Of a stretch of DNA of 59,656 nucleotides, positions 27,051 to 36,326 are shown piece by piece. Numbering within the stretch: the stretch's first letter is position 1; every line of letters begins with the position of its first letter. Location of the stretch: NCBI GenBank assembly GCA_009841015.1, contig VXMQ01000089.1:1-59656 (forward strand), read 5' to 3'. This stretch comes from Candidatus Palauibacter denitrificans. Its GTDB lineage: Bacteria; Gemmatimonadota; Gemmatimonadetes; Palauibacterales; Palauibacteraceae. Position numbers and translations under genes: made by a program. The notes beneath the pieces are model-generated. The model saw nothing but the letters and a program-made list of their open reading frames with translations, did not search any database and had not been told where the DNA came from.

Positions 27051-28097
27051 TTGCGCCGCTTCGTGATCTGGATGTACGCGCCTGAGACCCCCCACTGGTC
27101 GATGCCGGAGTGGTCGTTCGAACGCATTCGCGGCGCCCTGGACCCGGAGTGGGAGATCGAGTCGGTCCGCGTCGCGCTCGAGGCGACGGGCGACGGCGTG
27201 CGCGTGACGCCGCCGGAACTCCTGGCAGCCGTGGCCGACGCGGAGGTCTACTGCGGGTGGGGGATCCGGCGCGATGTCTTCCGTGCCGCCCGCAAGCTGT
27301 GCTGGTTCCACTCGGGCGCGGCCGGGGCGCGGAACTCGCTCTTCGAGGAGATGCGGGAGAGCGACGTCATCTTCACGAACTCGGCGGGCATGTACGCGGA
27401 CTCGCTGGCGGACCACGCCCTGGCCGGCATCCTGTACTTCGTCCGCGGCCTGGACCTGGCGGTGCGGGCGCAGCGCGAACGCGAGTGGGTCCAGTCCGCG
27501 CTGAACTCGCCCCGCAGCCCCCTGCACGCCGCGCCCGCCGCCGGCGAGGTGGCCGGGGCCTCGCTCGGCATCATCGGCTACGGCGGCATCGGATCGGCGC
27601 TCGGCCGCCGCGCGCACGCCGTCGGCATGCGAGTTCAGGCCATTCGCCGAACCGTGGGCCCAAAGCCCCCCGAGCTCGACCGCCTGGACGGGCCCGGCCA
27701 TTTGCCCAAACTCCTGGAATCCTCGGACTTCGTCGCCCTCACCGCCCCCGAGACGCCGGAGACCAAGGGCCTGCTCGGCGCCGCGGAACTCGCGCGCATG
27801 AAGCCGGGCGCCGTGCTCATCAACCTCGCCCGCGGCACCCTCGTGGATGAAGCCGCGCTCGTCCGGGCGCTGGAGGGGGGACACCTGCGCGGCGCAATGC
27901 TGGACGTGTTCAGGATGGAGCCGCTCCCGTCCCGCCACCCACTGTGGGGGCTGGAGAACGTCCTCATCACCCCGCACGTGGGCGGCACCTCGGCCCGCTT
28001 CTGGCAGCGCGAGACGGACCTCATCGTGCGCAACATCTCCCGCTACCAGCGCGGCGCCCCCCTCGAGAACCAGGTAGACAAGACGCGCGGCTACTGA
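27051..28097 (+). CDS. D-2-hydroxyacid dehydrogenase (NAD-binding)
   Basis: GASLGIIGYGGIGSALGRRAHAVGMRV, LTAPETPETKGLLGAAELARMKPGAVLINLARGTLVDEAAL; TTG start. Confidence 0.9.
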   Translation: MRRFVIWMYAPETPHWSMPEWSFERIRGALDPEWEIESVRVALEATGDGVRVTPPELLAAVADAEVYCGWGIRRDVFRAARKLCWFHSGAAGARNSLFEEMRESDVIFTNSAGMYADSLADHALAGILYFVRGLDLAVRAQREREWVQSALNSPRSPLHAAPAAGEVAGASLGIIGYGGIGSALGRRAHAVGMRVQAIRRTVGPKPPELDRLDGPGHLPKLLESSDFVALTAPETPETKGLLGAAELARMKPGAVLINLARGTLVDEAALVRALEGGHLRGAMLDVFRMEPLPSRHPLWGLENVLITPHVGGTSARFWQRETDLIVRNISRYQRGAPLENQVDKTRGY

Positions 28098-28180
28098 CCT
28101 TGAAGCCTTCCCGATGATACCACCTTGAGTCCTGCCCGGAACTTGGGTTCGAGACACCAACGAACCCGAGACGCTGGAGA
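28097..28180. repeat. Intergenic direct repeat, copy A (upstream of hicA)
   Basis: accttgaagccttcccgatgataccaccttgagtcctgcccggaacttgggttcgagacaccaacgaacccgagacgctggaga. Confidence 0.85.
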
Positions 28181-28191
28181 ACGCCGTCCTC

Positions 28192-28440
28192 ATGGGCGAC
28201 GAGAAACTGCGCGAGAAAATGCGCCGGTCGCCCGCCGGCTGGAGGCTTCGCGAACTTCACAAGCTCTACCGCAGCTACGGGTTCCACCGACGTGAAGGGA
28301 GCAAGCACGCGATCTACCATCATCCAGACCATCCGCAGATACGAGCGACCGTTGCGCGGCACGACCCTCCGCCTAACGTGTATGTGAGGGACGCCTTGGA
28401 TCTCATCGACAGGCTTGAAGCAGCGGGAGGTGTCCGGTGA
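28192..28440 (+). CDS. hicA: HicA-family mRNA interferase toxin
   Basis: LRELHKLYRSYGFHRREGSKHAIYHHPDHPQIRATVARHDPPPNVYVRDALDLIDRL: HicA-type fold with GSKHAIY motif. Confidence 0.8.
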   Translation: MGDEKLREKMRRSPAGWRLRELHKLYRSYGFHRREGSKHAIYHHPDHPQIRATVARHDPPPNVYVRDALDLIDRLEAAGGVR

Positions 28441-28676
28441 GCACTAAAGCAGGGAACGTCAACTACTACATGAGTCTGCCCTACGGCGAGCGGGTCCTGC
28501 AGGAAGTTCTCGACGACGGATCGTCGTACTACGTCGCCCGCGTCGTCGAGTTGGAGGGGTGCACGAGCCACGGCGATACGCCCGACGAGGCGCTATGGAA
28601 CCTCCAGGACGCCAAGCAACTCTACATCGAAACGATGCTTGAAGACGGTCTCAAGCCACCGCTTCCCCGGAACTAG
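28437..28676 (+). CDS. hicB: HicB-family antitoxin
   Basis: LDDGSSYYVARVVELEGCTSHGDTPDEALWNLQDAKQLYIETMLEDGLKPPLP; overlaps the hicA stop. Confidence 0.85.
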   Translation: MSTKAGNVNYYMSLPYGERVLQEVLDDGSSYYVARVVELEGCTSHGDTPDEALWNLQDAKQLYIETMLEDGLKPPLPRN

Positions 28677-28752
28677 GCAGTACAGCGGGCGACATGAATC
28701 GCAGCAACCGTGCTCGACAGGATGCGCGGCTACTGCGTCGCGGCCACGGCGC

Positions 28753-28772
28753 GACGTTCCCGCAGGAACGTC
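28753..28772. repeat. Palindrome family copy a: GACGTTCCCGCAGGAACGTC (one mismatch)
   Basis: Direct reading. Confidence 0.9.
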
Positions 28773-28789
28773 CCCGGACCCCTCCCGCT

Positions 28790-28878
28790 ACCTTGAAGGC
28801 GGTCCCCGATGACGCCACATTGAGCCCTGCCCGGAACTTGGGTTCGAGACACCGAAAACGAACCCGAGACACGAGGAG
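28790..28878. repeat. Intergenic direct repeat, copy B (upstream of the 28885 gene)
   Basis: accttgaaggcggtccccgatgacgccacattgagccctgcccggaacttgggttcgagacaccgaaaacgaacccgagacacgaggaga. Confidence 0.85.
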
Positions 28879-28884
28879 ACGGTG

Positions 28885-29064
28885 ATGACGGCAGAAGGTT
28901 GGACAATCATCGGGGCGACCATCGCGCTCGTCGGCATATTCGCGCCGGTGCTCATGGGGATCCGCCGCGACCTTACGGATCTGCGTGAACGCATGGCCAG
29001 ACTCGAAGGTCTGTTCGAAGGCTTCATCCGCCGGGACGAAAAGGCGCCGAGCCACTCCGCCTGA
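28885..29064 (+). CDS. Very small TM + coiled-coil protein
   Basis: MTAEGWTIIGATIALVGIFAPVLMGIRRDLTDLRERMARLEGLFEGFIRRDEKAPSHSA. Confidence 0.65.
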   Translation: MTAEGWTIIGATIALVGIFAPVLMGIRRDLTDLRERMARLEGLFEGFIRRDEKAPSHSA

Positions 29065-29080
29065 GGCGCGAACCCCCGGA

Positions 29081-29100
29081 GACGTTCCCGCGGGAACGTC
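29081..29100. repeat. Palindrome family copy b: GACGTTCCCGCGGGAACGTC (perfect)
   Basis: Direct reading. Confidence 0.95.
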
Positions 29101-29135
29101 CATGACGCGCCATTGACCCTAGCTTCGGAAGTTCC

Positions 29136-30029
29136 ATGAGAGATCTTTCAGGTGTGCATCCGCCCGTGGCCACGCCGTTCGGCGAGGACGGCGAGTTGGC
29201 GCTCGACGCGTTCGACAACAACCTGCGCGAGTGGCTCTCGCACCCCATCGCCGGCATCGTCGTGGCCGGTTCCACGGGAGAGGCGCCGCTCCTCGACCGC
29301 CGGGAACTGTGGAAGCTGGTGGAGACCACGGCCGCGCGCATCGGAGACCGTACGCTGACCGTCGGAACGGGGGCCGAGTCCACGCGCGAGGTGATATTCG
29401 TGACCCGCAAGGTGGCCGAGCTTGGCGCGCACGCCGTCCTCGTGCGCTCTCCCTCATACTACCTGAAGGCGATGCGGCCCGATGTCGTGCGCGATCACTT
29501 CCTCGCGGTGGCGGACGCGTCGCCCGTGCCCGTCGTCCTCTACCACATCCCCCAGTTCGTCCCCGTGCACCTGACGCCCGATCTCGTGGGCCGGCTCGTC
29601 GAACACCCCAACATCATCGGGATCAAGGATTCCTCGGGCGATCTCCGGAACCTCGGCCAACTCATCGAGGCGTGCGGCCGCAACGCGCAGGTGCTCGTGG
29701 GCTCCGGCGCGCTCCTCTACGCCGCGCTCGAGGCCGGGGCGGCCGGCGGCATCCTCGGCGTGGCCGTGATCGCGACCCGCTCCTGCTGCCAGATCTACGA
29801 CGCCTGGAAGGAGGGCGACCACCGCCGCGCCGGAGCCATGCAGGAACGCGTGGCGCCGCTCCACAAGAGCCTCGTGGCGGAGGGCGGCATCGCCGCGGTC
29901 AAAGCCGCGCTCGACCGCCTCGGCCTCTACGGCGGCAGCCCCCGCAGCCCGCTGCAGCCCGCCGACGCCGCCAAGCTCGCCAAGGTCGACGCCGCCCTCG
30001 AAGCCGCCACCCTCGGCGTCTCCGCCTGA
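29136..30029 (+). CDS. DapA-family aldolase/synthase (dihydrodipicolinate synthase/HOGA-like)
   Basis: GVHPPVATPFGEDGELALDAFDNNLREWL, GIVVAGSTGEAPLLDRRE, VPVVLYHIPQFVPVHLTPDLVGRL, IIGIKDSSGDL. Confidence 0.92.
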   Translation: MRDLSGVHPPVATPFGEDGELALDAFDNNLREWLSHPIAGIVVAGSTGEAPLLDRRELWKLVETTAARIGDRTLTVGTGAESTREVIFVTRKVAELGAHAVLVRSPSYYLKAMRPDVVRDHFLAVADASPVPVVLYHIPQFVPVHLTPDLVGRLVEHPNIIGIKDSSGDLRNLGQLIEACGRNAQVLVGSGALLYAALEAGAAGGILGVAVIATRSCCQIYDAWKEGDHRRAGAMQERVAPLHKSLVAEGGIAAVKAALDRLGLYGGSPRSPLQPADAAKLAKVDAALEAATLGVSA

Positions 30030-30058
30030 AGCTGACGGCAGATCTCCAGACTCGCGCG

Positions 30059-31435
30059 ATGAACGAACTCGACGCCGCCATCGCGGAATGGCACCGGGTT
30101 CGCGGGGACATCGCGCCCGAGGACGACGAACGTCTGTGGCAGAAGCTCCGCCTCGAGTGGAACTACAACAGCAACCACATCGAGGGGAACACGCTCACGT
30201 ACGATGAGACCGTCCTCCTGCTGCTTCACGATCAGGTCGCCGGGTCCCACCCGATGCGCGACTACGAGGAGATGAAGGCGCACAACGTCGCGATCGAACT
30301 CGTCCGCCAGCTTTCGACCGCCGAGCAGCCGCTGACCGAGGCAGACATCCGGGAACTGAACCGGAAACTCCTGAAGGAGCCCTTCTGGAAGACGGCGGAA
30401 ACGCCCGATGGCGGGACGACGCGCAAGTGGATCGAGCCCGGGAAGTACAAGACGCAGCCGAACCACGTGAGGACGCGCACGGGGGAACTCCACCGGTTCG
30501 CGGAACCCGAGGAGACGCCCTCACGGATGGAGGAATGGGTACGCCGGTTGCGGAACGATCTGGACCGGACGGATTACCCGCTCCCCGAGTTCCTGGCCGA
30601 ATCACACTGGTCGTTCGCGAACATCCATCCCTTCGACGATGGAAACGGACGCACGGCACGACTGATCACCAACTACATCCTGCTCCGCAAAGACCTCCTC
30701 CCCATCGTGATCAAGAGCGCCGACCGCGACCGCTACCTCGCTGCCCTGCGGCAGGCGGATGCGGGAAACGGCCAGCCGCTCGCCGACTTCATGCGGGCTC
30801 AGCTGCTATGGTCGCTCGACCTCGGCGTCCGCGCCGCCCGCGCCGAGCCGATCGCCGACCCCGAGGACCTCGACAAGGAGATCTCCCTCTTCGTGGAGGG
30901 CCGAAGGCCTCGCGAGACGATCAAGTTCGACGCCGAAACCGTTGACGCTATCTACGACTTGGACGTTCGCCCCACCGTGGAGGCCCTCGACCAACGTATG
31001 GAGAAGTTCGTGCCGCTTTTCCGCGACTGCACGGGAACTTCCTTCATCGTCGCGGGCTCGTGCAGGATGGAAGGCCGTGCCGTCCTGCAAGCTCCGGACT
31101 GGGATCGGTTCCGCGCCGACCCGGTATTTGACACGGACGGGTTTGCTCTCGGCCTGCCCGACATAACCCTCATGCGCAGGTATAATCTGGGGGACTATTG
31201 CGGTCCGTCCGATCAGGGATTCTCTCTGCTACTTGAGGTCAAATGGTTGCTGGGGACGAGCGGGCGACGGTTCACGGCGACCATCAATGGGAAGGTTGTC
31301 GAGGGTGCGTCCCAGGGACTCCCGCTCGCGCGGCTCGAAACGGAATCGACGAACGTAGAGGAGAGAGTCGAGACGATCTGCCGGGCCGTCATGGGCGAGA
31401 TCCGGCTTCAGTCGCAGCAGCCGGATCCGGCTTAG
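30059..31435 (+). CDS. Fic-domain protein (AMP-transferase family) with N-terminal inhibitory-type motif
   Basis: HPFDDGNGRTAR matches the Fic core HxFxDGNGR; SNHIEGN near the N-terminus matches (S/T)xxxE(G/N). Confidence 0.93.
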   Translation: MNELDAAIAEWHRVRGDIAPEDDERLWQKLRLEWNYNSNHIEGNTLTYDETVLLLLHDQVAGSHPMRDYEEMKAHNVAIELVRQLSTAEQPLTEADIRELNRKLLKEPFWKTAETPDGGTTRKWIEPGKYKTQPNHVRTRTGELHRFAEPEETPSRMEEWVRRLRNDLDRTDYPLPEFLAESHWSFANIHPFDDGNGRTARLITNYILLRKDLLPIVIKSADRDRYLAALRQADAGNGQPLADFMRAQLLWSLDLGVRAARAEPIADPEDLDKEISLFVEGRRPRETIKFDAETVDAIYDLDVRPTVEALDQRMEKFVPLFRDCTGTSFIVAGSCRMEGRAVLQAPDWDRFRADPVFDTDGFALGLPDITLMRRYNLGDYCGPSDQGFSLLLEVKWLLGTSGRRFTATINGKVVEGASQGLPLARLETESTNVEERVETICRAVMGEIRLQSQQPDPA

Positions 31436-31453
31436 CGAGGAAACAGGAGACAC

Positions 31454-32773
31454 GTGTTCAGTGACAGGGTGCGTTGCGTCGTTGTGGTGGGGGCGCAGTG
31501 GGGAGATGAGGGGAAGGGGAAGATCGTGGACGTGCTCGCGGAGCAGGCCACGATCGTGGCGCGCTACCAGGGGGGCGCGAACGCGGGGCACACGGTGCGC
31601 GTGGGCGAGGGCGCGAACGAGGAGGAGTTCATCCTCCACCTCATCCCCTCCGGAATCCTGAATCGAGAGACGCGCTGCCTGCTCGGAAACGGCGTGGTCG
31701 TGGATCCGTGGGTGCTGGCGCGGGAGATGGACACGCTCCGGTCGCGCGGTATCGACCTCGACGGGCGCCTGGGGCTGAGCCGGCGCGCGCATCTCGTCCT
31801 CCCCTATCACCGGCTGCTCGATGCGGCGCAGGAAGACAGCCGGGGCTCGAAGAAGATCGGGACGACGGGGCGGGGGATCGGCCCGGCGTACCGCGACAAG
31901 ATCTCGCGCACCGGGCTCCGCGTCGGCGATCTGCGCGACCTCGACCGCACCCGCGAGATCGTGGCCGCGGCGGCGCTGCACGCGAACGTCACGCTGGCGG
32001 GACTCGGCGACGAGCGGCGCGTGGACGCGGACGAGGTGATGTCGGAACTGGAGACGGTCCGCCCGGCCATGGTGGAGCTGTTGACGGACGCGGGGGACGA
32101 GATCCGCGGCGGGCTGGCCTCGGGGGGACGCGTCCTCCTCGAAGGGGCGCAGGGGGCGCTCCTCGACATCGACCACGGGACGTATCCGTTCGTCACCTCC
32201 TCGACGACGACGGCGGGAGGCGCCGCCTCGGGGGTCGGGATCGGGCCCACCCTGATCGATGAGGTGATCGGCGTGGTGAAGGCCTACATCACACGGGTGG
32301 GCGAGGGCCCGCTGCCGACGGAACTCCCGGAGGCCGAGGCCGAACGCCTGCGGCAGCTCGGCGGCGAGTTCGGCGCGACTACCGGCCGCCCCCGCCGCCC
32401 CGGCTGGTTCGATGGCAGCGTCGCCCGCTATGCGGCCGGCGTGAACGGCCTCACCGGCCTCGCGGTCACGAAGCTGGACGTGCTCGACACCTTCGAGACG
32501 ATCCGGCTCTCGACCGGCTACGAACTCGACGGGGCGCCGACCGCGTCCTTCCCGGACTCCGTCGCGGACCTCGCGCGCGTGCATCCGGTCTACGAACGCT
32601 GGGCGGGCTGGAACGCGGACACGACCGGGTGCCGGGCCTTCGGCGACCTGCCGATTTCCGCGCGCCGCTACGTCGCGAGGATCGAGGAAGTCTGCGCCGC
32701 CCCCATCCGCTTCGTGGGCGTCGGCGCGGCCCGGCGCGAGACGATCGCGCTGTCCACGGGAGCCGCCGCCTGA
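31454..32773 (+). CDS. purA: Adenylosuccinate synthetase
   Basis: VVVVGAQWGDEGKGKIVDVLAEQATIVARYQGGANAGHTV, GTTGRGIGPAYRDKISRTGLRVGDL. Confidence 0.98.
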   Translation: MFSDRVRCVVVVGAQWGDEGKGKIVDVLAEQATIVARYQGGANAGHTVRVGEGANEEEFILHLIPSGILNRETRCLLGNGVVVDPWVLAREMDTLRSRGIDLDGRLGLSRRAHLVLPYHRLLDAAQEDSRGSKKIGTTGRGIGPAYRDKISRTGLRVGDLRDLDRTREIVAAAALHANVTLAGLGDERRVDADEVMSELETVRPAMVELLTDAGDEIRGGLASGGRVLLEGAQGALLDIDHGTYPFVTSSTTTAGGAASGVGIGPTLIDEVIGVVKAYITRVGEGPLPTELPEAEAERLRQLGGEFGATTGRPRRPGWFDGSVARYAAGVNGLTGLAVTKLDVLDTFETIRLSTGYELDGAPTASFPDSVADLARVHPVYERWAGWNADTTGCRAFGDLPISARRYVARIEEVCAAPIRFVGVGAARRETIALSTGAAA

Positions 32774-32869
32774 TTTCGTTGCCCGAATTCGTTGCCTGAA
32801 ATCGAGAAAACCCCTAAACTGCGCGGCTCAATACGGATCGGGTGCGGGCGGTTCGGCGCCTTCTCGAGA

Positions 32870-32901
32870 CGCGAATGGAAACCTTCCAATCGCGTTTTTT
32901 T
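32870..32901 (+). terminator. Rho-independent terminator of purA
   Basis: CGCGAATGGAA-ACC-TTCCAATCGCG-TTTTTTT. Confidence 0.85.
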
Positions 32902-32918
32902 GATGCCTGGAACGGTAG

Positions 32919-34277
32919 ATGTTCGAACGCCTGGGTGACCGGCTGGACGGTGCGCTGAAGAAGCTGCGTCAGCGCGGCGTCATCACGGAAAAGATGCTGG
33001 ACGAGGGGCTGCGCGAGGTACGGCGCGCCCTGCTCGAGGCGGACGTCAACTTCCGGGTCGTGCGCGACTTCCTCGCGAAGGTGAAGGAGCGCGCGCTCGG
33101 CGAGGATGTGTTGAAGTCGGTTCGGCCGGGCGATCAGGTCGTGAAGATCGTCCACGACGAACTCGTCGCCCTGCTGGGCGAGGCGGCGCCGGCGGAGTCG
33201 GAGGCGTCGGTTCCGCCCACGGTGGTCATGCTCGTCGGCCTGCAGGGGTCGGGGAAGACGACGACGGCGGCGAAGCTGGGGCGGCGCCTGGCGAAGGAGG
33301 GGCGGCGGCCGGCGCTCGTGGCGTGCGATCCGTACCGCCCGGCGGCGCCGGAGCAGTTGGAGGCGCTGGCGGCGCGGATCGGCGTCCCGCTCCTGGCGCG
33401 GCCGAGCGGCGAGGACATGTCGGAACTCGCTCGCGGCGCGCTGGACGAGGCGAGGCGGAGCGGGGTCACGCACCTGCTCCTCGACATGGCCGGCCGGCTG
33501 CAGGCGGACGAGGAGTTGCTGGACGAACTCCGCCGCGTGAAGGCGACCGTGGAACCGCAGCAGGTCCTGCTCGTGGCGGACGGGATGACCGGGCAGGAAG
33601 CGGTGCGGATCGCCGAGGGATTCCACGGCGCGGTGGGACTGACGGGGATCGTCCTCACGAAGATGGATGGGGACGCGCGCGGGGGCGCGGCGCTCTCGAT
33701 CTACAGCGTGCTCGGCGTGCCGATCCGATTTGTCGGAACGGGCGAACGGCCCGAGGACCTCACGGTCTTCGATCCGGAGCGCATGGCCGGCCGGATCCTC
33801 CAGATGGGGGACATCGTCGGCCTCGTGGAGCGCGCGCAGCAGACGGTCGACCTCGGCGAGACCGAGCGGTTGCAGAAGAAGATGCTTGCGGGGAAGGGGG
33901 AGTTCGATCTGGCGGACTTCCTGACTTCCATACAGCAGATCCAGAAGATGGGACCCCTGAAGGGGTTGCTGAAGATGATGCCGGGTATCGACGCGCGCAT
34001 GCTGGACCAGGCGGACGTCGACCCCAGGCGGGTGAGGCACCTGGAGGCGATCATCCTCTCGATGACGCCGGAGGAGCGGCGGCGGCCGGAGATCCTCAAC
34101 GGGTCGCGGCGGGCGCGGATCGCGAAGGGATCGGGGCGGCCGGTGCACGAGGTGAACCGGCTCCTCAAGCAGTTCCGTGAAATGCGGAAGATGATGAAAC
34201 AGATGGGCAAGCTCATGCCCGGGATGATGCCGGGAGGTCCCGGCGACCTTGGCCAGCTCGGCAAGGGACTGGGCTAG
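32919..34277 (+). CDS. ffh: Signal recognition particle protein Ffh/SRP54
   Basis: VVMLVGLQGSGKTTTAAKLGRRL, LLLDMAGRLQADEELLDEL, TKMDGDARGGAALS, Met-rich M domain. Confidence 0.98.
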   Translation: MFERLGDRLDGALKKLRQRGVITEKMLDEGLREVRRALLEADVNFRVVRDFLAKVKERALGEDVLKSVRPGDQVVKIVHDELVALLGEAAPAESEASVPPTVVMLVGLQGSGKTTTAAKLGRRLAKEGRRPALVACDPYRPAAPEQLEALAARIGVPLLARPSGEDMSELARGALDEARRSGVTHLLLDMAGRLQADEELLDELRRVKATVEPQQVLLVADGMTGQEAVRIAEGFHGAVGLTGIVLTKMDGDARGGAALSIYSVLGVPIRFVGTGERPEDLTVFDPERMAGRILQMGDIVGLVERAQQTVDLGETERLQKKMLAGKGEFDLADFLTSIQQIQKMGPLKGLLKMMPGIDARMLDQADVDPRRVRHLEAIILSMTPEERRRPEILNGSRRARIAKGSGRPVHEVNRLLKQFREMRKMMKQMGKLMPGMMPGGPGDLGQLGKGLG

Positions 34278-34291
34278 AATCGGAGAACTGA

Positions 34292-34882
34292 ATGGCGACG
34301 ACAATCAGGCTCAAGCGGCGTGGGGCGAAGAAGGCGGCCTCGTTCCGCATCATCGTGACGGATTCGCGGGAGGGGACGGCGGGCGCGTCGATCGAGCGGC
34401 TCGGCCTCTACAACCCCCGCACGCAGCCGTCACTCGTGCGGATCAACGCCGCGCGCACGCTGCACTGGCTCAACGAGGGCGCGCAGCCGACGGACACCGT
34501 GCGCTCGCTCCTGCGGAAGACGGGCGTCTGGAAGCAGTTCCACGACGGCGTGGATCCGGGGTCGCTCGAGACGGCGATCATCGAGATCGGTCCGCCGCCG
34601 GGGCAGCGCGGCACCTCGCAGCGTCCGAAGCCGAGCGCCGAGGCCCCGCCGGAGCCCGAGCCGGAGCAGCCCGCCGCCGAGAAGGCCGCCCCGGCCGAGC
34701 CGGCGCCGGAAGCCGAAGCGGCGCCTGAGGCGGAGGCTGCCCCCGAAGCGGAGGCGGCGCCCGAAGCCGAGGCAGCGACCGAAGCGGAGGCAGCGACCGA
34801 GACCGAGGCGGCCGCTCCGGGCGACGACGCTCCGGCTGACGCGGCCGGCGCCGACGACGCGGCGAAAGCCGACGCCGACTAG
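34292..34882 (+). CDS. rpsP: Ribosomal protein bS16 with long Ala/Glu/Pro repeat C-terminal extension
   Basis: MATTIRLKRRGAKKAASFRIIVTDSREGTAGASIERLGLYNP; tail (APEAEA)n(ATEAEA)n. Confidence 0.95.
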   Translation: MATTIRLKRRGAKKAASFRIIVTDSREGTAGASIERLGLYNPRTQPSLVRINAARTLHWLNEGAQPTDTVRSLLRKTGVWKQFHDGVDPGSLETAIIEIGPPPGQRGTSQRPKPSAEAPPEPEPEQPAAEKAAPAEPAPEAEAAPEAEAAPEAEAAPEAEAATEAEAATETEAAAPGDDAPADAAGADDAAKADAD

Positions 34883-34895
34883 CCTCGCGTCCACC

Positions 34896-35465
34896 ATGTC
34901 CGACGCGCCCGTGATCGTGGCCCGCATCGCCCGGCCGCACGGGATCCGCGGCGGGCTGCTCCTGGAAGCCGAGACCGACCACGCCGCGGCGCTCTTCCAG
35001 GCGGGTCGCCGGCTCCATCTCATCGACGCGCGCGCGGCCATGGGCGGCCGCACGGCCACGGGCGGGCACGCCGACACGGGCGGCGCGCCCCCGCCCCGCG
35101 CGCTCACGCTGGAGACGGCGCGGCTCCACGGCGGGCGGTGGCTCGTCGAGGTCCGCGAGGTGGCGGACCGCACCGCGGCCGAGGAGCTCCGCGGCGCGCG
35201 CCTGGCCGTCCCCCGCGAAGAGCTTCCGGAGCTGCCGGACGGGGGCTACCTGCTGCACGATCTGATCGGCATGTCGGTCTGCGAGGAGGACACGACGATC
35301 GGAGTGATCCGGGAGGTGTACGATCAACCCGGCGCGCCGCTCCTCGCGCTCGACGTCGACGGCCGCGAGCGGCTCGTCCCGTTCGAGGCGGACCTCGTCG
35401 TGGAACTGGACTTCGAGGCCGGCGAGGTCCGCATGAAGCTCCCCGACGGCCTGCTCGACATCTGA
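34896..35465 (+). CDS. rimM: Ribosome maturation factor RimM
   Basis: VIVARIARPHGIRGGLLLEAETD...DLIGMSVCEEDTTIGVIREVYDQPGAPLLALDVDGRERLVPFEADLVVELDFEAGEVRMKLPDGLLD; between rpsP and trmD. Confidence 0.95.
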   Translation: MSDAPVIVARIARPHGIRGGLLLEAETDHAAALFQAGRRLHLIDARAAMGGRTATGGHADTGGAPPPRALTLETARLHGGRWLVEVREVADRTAAEELRGARLAVPREELPELPDGGYLLHDLIGMSVCEEDTTIGVIREVYDQPGAPLLALDVDGRERLVPFEADLVVELDFEAGEVRMKLPDGLLDI

Positions 35466-35496
35466 CGCAGCTGACGCATCTGACGGGAACGGTCCC

Positions 35497-36177
35497 ATGC
35501 GAATCAACGTCCTCACGATCTTCCCCGACTACCTCGAAGGTCCGCTGGGCCTCTCGATCCCGGGCCGCGCCCGCGAGGCGGGACTCGTCGACTATCGGCT
35601 CATCGACGTGCGCGCGTACGCCACGGACCGCCACCGGACGACGGATGACGAGCCGTTCGGAGGCGGGGGCGGGATGGTGATGAAGCCCGAGCCCTTCGAC
35701 GCCGCGCTCACCGCGCTGGACCGCCCGGGACGCGTGATCTCGCTCTCCCCGCGCGGACGGCCGTTCGACCACGAGACGGCGGTGCGCTTCGCGCTCGAGC
35801 CCGATCTCACGCTGCTGTGCGGGCGCTATAAGGGGATCGACGAGCGGGTCGTCGACGCCTGGGTGGACGAGGAGGTCTCGATCGGCGACTACGTCCTCAG
35901 CGGGGGTGAGCCGGCCGCGCTCGTCGTCATCGACGCCGTGGTGCGCCTCCTCCCCGGGGCGCTCGGCGATCACGACTCGGCCTCCTCCGACTCCTTCTAC
36001 GAGGGACGCCTCTCCGCGCCCTCCTACACGCGGCCCGCCGAGCACGGCGGCCGACCGGCGCCGGACGTGCTCCGGTCGGGCGATCACCCCCGCATCGAAC
36101 GCTGGCGCGCCGCGCGGGCCGAAGCGGCGACGCGACACCGCCGACCCGACCTCCTCGATCTCGACGCGGCCGACTGA
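35497..36177 (+). CDS. trmD: tRNA (guanine-N1)-methyltransferase TrmD
   Basis: [79 protein letters not shown]. Confidence 0.97.
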   Translation: MRINVLTIFPDYLEGPLGLSIPGRAREAGLVDYRLIDVRAYATDRHRTTDDEPFGGGGGMVMKPEPFDAALTALDRPGRVISLSPRGRPFDHETAVRFALEPDLTLLCGRYKGIDERVVDAWVDEEVSIGDYVLSGGEPAALVVIDAVVRLLPGALGDHDSASSDSFYEGRLSAPSYTRPAEHGGRPAPDVLRSGDHPRIERWRAARAEAATRHRRPDLLDLDAAD

Positions 36178-36184
36178 CCGGTTT

Positions 36185-36214
36185 TTTGGCGCAAGCCGAG
36201 CGACAATGGTATAC
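36185..36214 (+). promoter_or_regulatory. Candidate sigma70-like promoter TTGGCG-N18-TATACT upstream of rplS
   Basis: ttttTTGGCGcaagccgagcgacaatggTATACTag. Confidence 0.5.
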
Positions 36215-36326
36215 TAGAAGGCTGCGGGTCGTACCCATCGTCACATTGCCGCTACCCTCCCGTGACGCAAACGGATACGCCGCCGGAAACGCACCTGGAG
36301 ACGCAGGGAACAAGGATAGACGAACG

